Positions 62,748 through 64,000 of a stretch of 64,000 bases of DNA are shown one piece after another. Numbering within the stretch: the stretch's first letter is position 1; each line of letters starts with the position of its first letter. The stretch is from positions 1-64,000 of the forward strand of contig JBNRMS010000072.1 of the NCBI GenBank assembly GCA_050309735.1, in the 5' to 3' direction. Made by a program: the position numbers and the translations under genes. Under the pieces are notes generated by a model that did not search any database, was not told the origin of the DNA, and saw only the letters and a program-made list of their open reading frames with translations. The DNA comes from UMGS1002 sp050309735. GTDB taxonomy: Bacteria > Bacillota > Clostridia > Oscillospirales > CAG-272.

Positions 62748-62921
62748 AAAAATCCCTCCCGTTATAAAACGATATTATTTTTTAAGCTACTATGATATGG
62801 ACGAAGCTATCCCCAAAAAGTTCCTCTATCACTGCATTTTTTTGCAATATAGGGCAGGCGCCGCCCTTGTGGCCTATTCAGTGCCCCCTCGCCAAGCGCA
62901 CCTTTTCGGGTGCCACCATAT

Positions 62922-62949
62922 ATTATACACCGTTTACATAATATGTCAA
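62922..62949 (-). promoter_or_regulatory. Promoter of the ABC-PASTA operon
   Basis: Minus-strand TTGACA (62949-62944), 16-base spacer, TATAAT (62927-62922). The leader to 62748 contains a GGCACCC/GGTGCG-type hairpin. Confidence 0.75.
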
Positions 62950-62964
62950 CACCAATCGGTAAAA

Positions 62965-63000
62965 AACAGGAGAGACGCGCGCGAACACGCTATCTCTCCC
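62965..63000 (-). terminator. Terminator of the gene at 63006
   Basis: Minus-strand GGGAGAGA...TCTCTCC stem followed by TGTTTTTT. Confidence 0.7.
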
Positions 63001-63005
63001 AAGTA

Positions 63006-63347
63006 TCATCTGTAATAAACATAATGGACAACAATAGTCCGCTCGGCGCCTTCTCGCTCAAGGTCAGGAGCGGTTATCACCGCGCCGTCGTTTGAGAGCA
63101 GTTCCCATGCCTGCATTTGGTCGATTTTGCAGCGCATAACCACATTCCCCGAAGCAAAAACAACCAATTCATCGCCGCGAATCAACATTCCGCCGTCCTT
63201 GCCCACGACCTCCTCAATATCGTCGCCGCTCCGCTCGGTAACATACCTTATCCGGTGCCCCGCGATTCTCTCGGCCATATCGCGCCGATAGCGCGGACTT
63301 GCCGGGTTTTTACTTTTTGTCCAGTGCTTCCAGACTTTTTTAAACAT
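63006..63347 (-). CDS. Hypothetical protein
   Basis: 113 residues: basic N-terminus (FKKVWKHWTKSKNPASPRYRRDMAERIAG), then a compact beta-rich remainder (YVTERSGDDIEEVVGKDGGMLIRGDELVVFASGNVVMRCKIDQMQAWELLSNDGAVITAPDLEREG). No membrane helix or known motif. AAAAGGAG is eight bases before the ATG. Similar small proteins may occur in related Clostridia, but I do not recognise a named family. Single gene with terminator. Confidence 0.6.
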   Translation of the reverse strand: MFKKVWKHWTKSKNPASPRYRRDMAERIAGHRIRYVTERSGDDIEEVVGKDGGMLIRGDELVVFASGNVVMRCKIDQMQAWELLSNDGAVITAPDLEREGAERTIVVHYVYYR

Positions 63348-63500
63348 TATGTATTCTCCTTTTCGGAATGATTCAATCTCATTCGGGCGGATATATATCC
63401 GCCCTTCCCGAACATGAGCAGAAAGATTTTATATTCCTTACCCGAGCTAAAGGATCACAAAGCGCCGCAAATTCATAGCAAATGAGGAGCAGTGACATAT

Positions 63501-64000
63501 CTATTTCAAAATCACCGCTCCCATCGAAGCGATTGTGATTTGGCTAAGATATTTCTTCCCGGTCAAAAGGTCTGTCATCGGGCCTGGCAGGCGGCGTCTT
63601 ATCGGCGTCTGCCCGCTGTTAGCGGCGATTAGCACCCGCTCACCGTCACGCCTGCGCTCATAGAGGATATAGGAGCGGGCGAAATCAAGAATTTTAAAAT
63701 CTCCACCGGCAAAGACGCGCTCGCGCGAGCGTATTTCTCCGAGCAGGCGGTAATGGGCGAGCAATTCAGGGTCTTGCCTGCCCCAGGGATAGGGCATACG
63801 GCAGAAGGGGTCGCGGCCGCCTTCTGCTCCCGCCTCGTCGCCATAGTAAAGCGATGGGATACCATATGCTGTATATTGAATTACCGACGCCAACTTTAGC
63901 CGCTCGAGGGCCGCGGCACGTTGGCTCTTATCGAGCCTGAAGGCGGCAAGGGCGCGATTTGACATTGTATCGGTTCCTGCATCGGCAAGAACAGTGAGTA
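63501..64000 (-). CDS. Glycoside hydrolase family 13 C-terminal part (partial)
   Basis: Reading frame enters the window from beyond 64000 and ends at 63501. The visible ~166 residues include ASVIQYTAYGIPSLYYGDEAG and GRDPFCRMPYPWGRQD, the GH13 segment after the catalytic Asp, typical of neopullulanase/cyclomaltodextrinase, followed by the C-terminal beta domain (VLIAANSGQTPIRRRLPG). The enzyme hydrolyses maltodextrins, pullulan or cyclodextrins in the cytoplasm (no signal visible in this part). The N-terminal catalytic barrel lies outside the window. A GGGCGGATA/TATCCGCCC hairpin at 63390-63410 probably terminates it. Confidence 0.85.
   Translation of the reverse strand, partial: LTVLADAGTDTMSNRALAAFRLDKSQRAAALERLKLASVIQYTAYGIPSLYYGDEAGAEGGRDPFCRMPYPWGRQDPELLAHYRLLGEIRSRERVFAGGDFKILDFARSYILYERRRDGERVLIAANSGQTPIRRRLPGPMTDLLTGKKYLSQITIASMGAVILK

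Overview
The window looks like chromosome from an uncultured, probably gut-associated Clostridia (Oscillospirales- or Christensenellales-like). The support is indirect: strong GGAGG ribosome-binding sites and sigma-A promoters, the pth-mfd-prsA block, IreB, SpoVG, YerC, pyruvate phosphate dikinase, an ECF thiamine transporter under a TPP riboswitch, and many secreted lipoproteins. There is no rRNA operon, no CRISPR array and no complete insertion sequence. One tRNA gene (Ser, CGA) is present.

Layout. 0-9.7 kb: a probable transposase tail, cardiolipin synthase, two large convergent secreted wall-associated proteins (CHAP/SH3/beta-repeat protein and glucosaminidase-like autolysin), a transglutaminase-like protein and a class IV aminotransferase. 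9.8-19.2 kb: class II aldolase and galE, an AraC regulator, a BspA-type lipoprotein, a secreted alkaline phosphatase, an orphan solute-binding lipoprotein, an SGNH hydrolase coupled to dusB. 19.4-28.1 kb: an ECF sigma / anti-sigma / winged-helix operon, then on the minus strand pth-mfd-prsA-like followed by a TPP riboswitch and thiT. 28.4-31.0 kb: an AT-rich island with a secreted gluzincin-like protease whose signal peptide is broken by two lesions, plus a lipoprotein. 31.3-34.0 kb: ppdK.

34.3-37.3 kb is a degraded integrative element (attenuator-like leader, truncated sigma-like gene, excisionase, tyrosine integrase) next to tRNA-Ser. Its left end cuts off a host gene, and two displaced copies of a tRNA-Ser 5' half lie on the other side of the tRNA. 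37.3-54.3 kb: ribF-ireB, an ABC half-transporter with a metallo-beta-lactamase lipoprotein, an ABC exporter with N-terminal PH-like and zinc-ribbon segments coupled to a DUF1854 protein, a DEDDh exonuclease, thiI, a decayed membrane-protein gene, a phosphoribosyltransferase, an unnamed three-gene operon with a His-rich protein, and a lipid kinase. 54.4-64 kb: spoVG, murC, yerC, a methyltransferase, an HTH-PH membrane protein, an ABC permease/ATPase pair overlapping a PASTA-only protein gene, and the 3' end of a GH13 glycosidase.

The most interesting unexplained signal is an 88-bp structured repeat: two tandem copies near 42.5 kb and a third in opposite orientation near 53.2 kb. It has an extended -10 promoter motif, a perfect 9-bp hairpin with two compensatory base-pair changes between copies, and two further potential helices that interlock as a pseudoknot. 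It may be an undescribed structured RNA or small mobile repeat. All functional names come from motif recognition by eye; no database search was possible.
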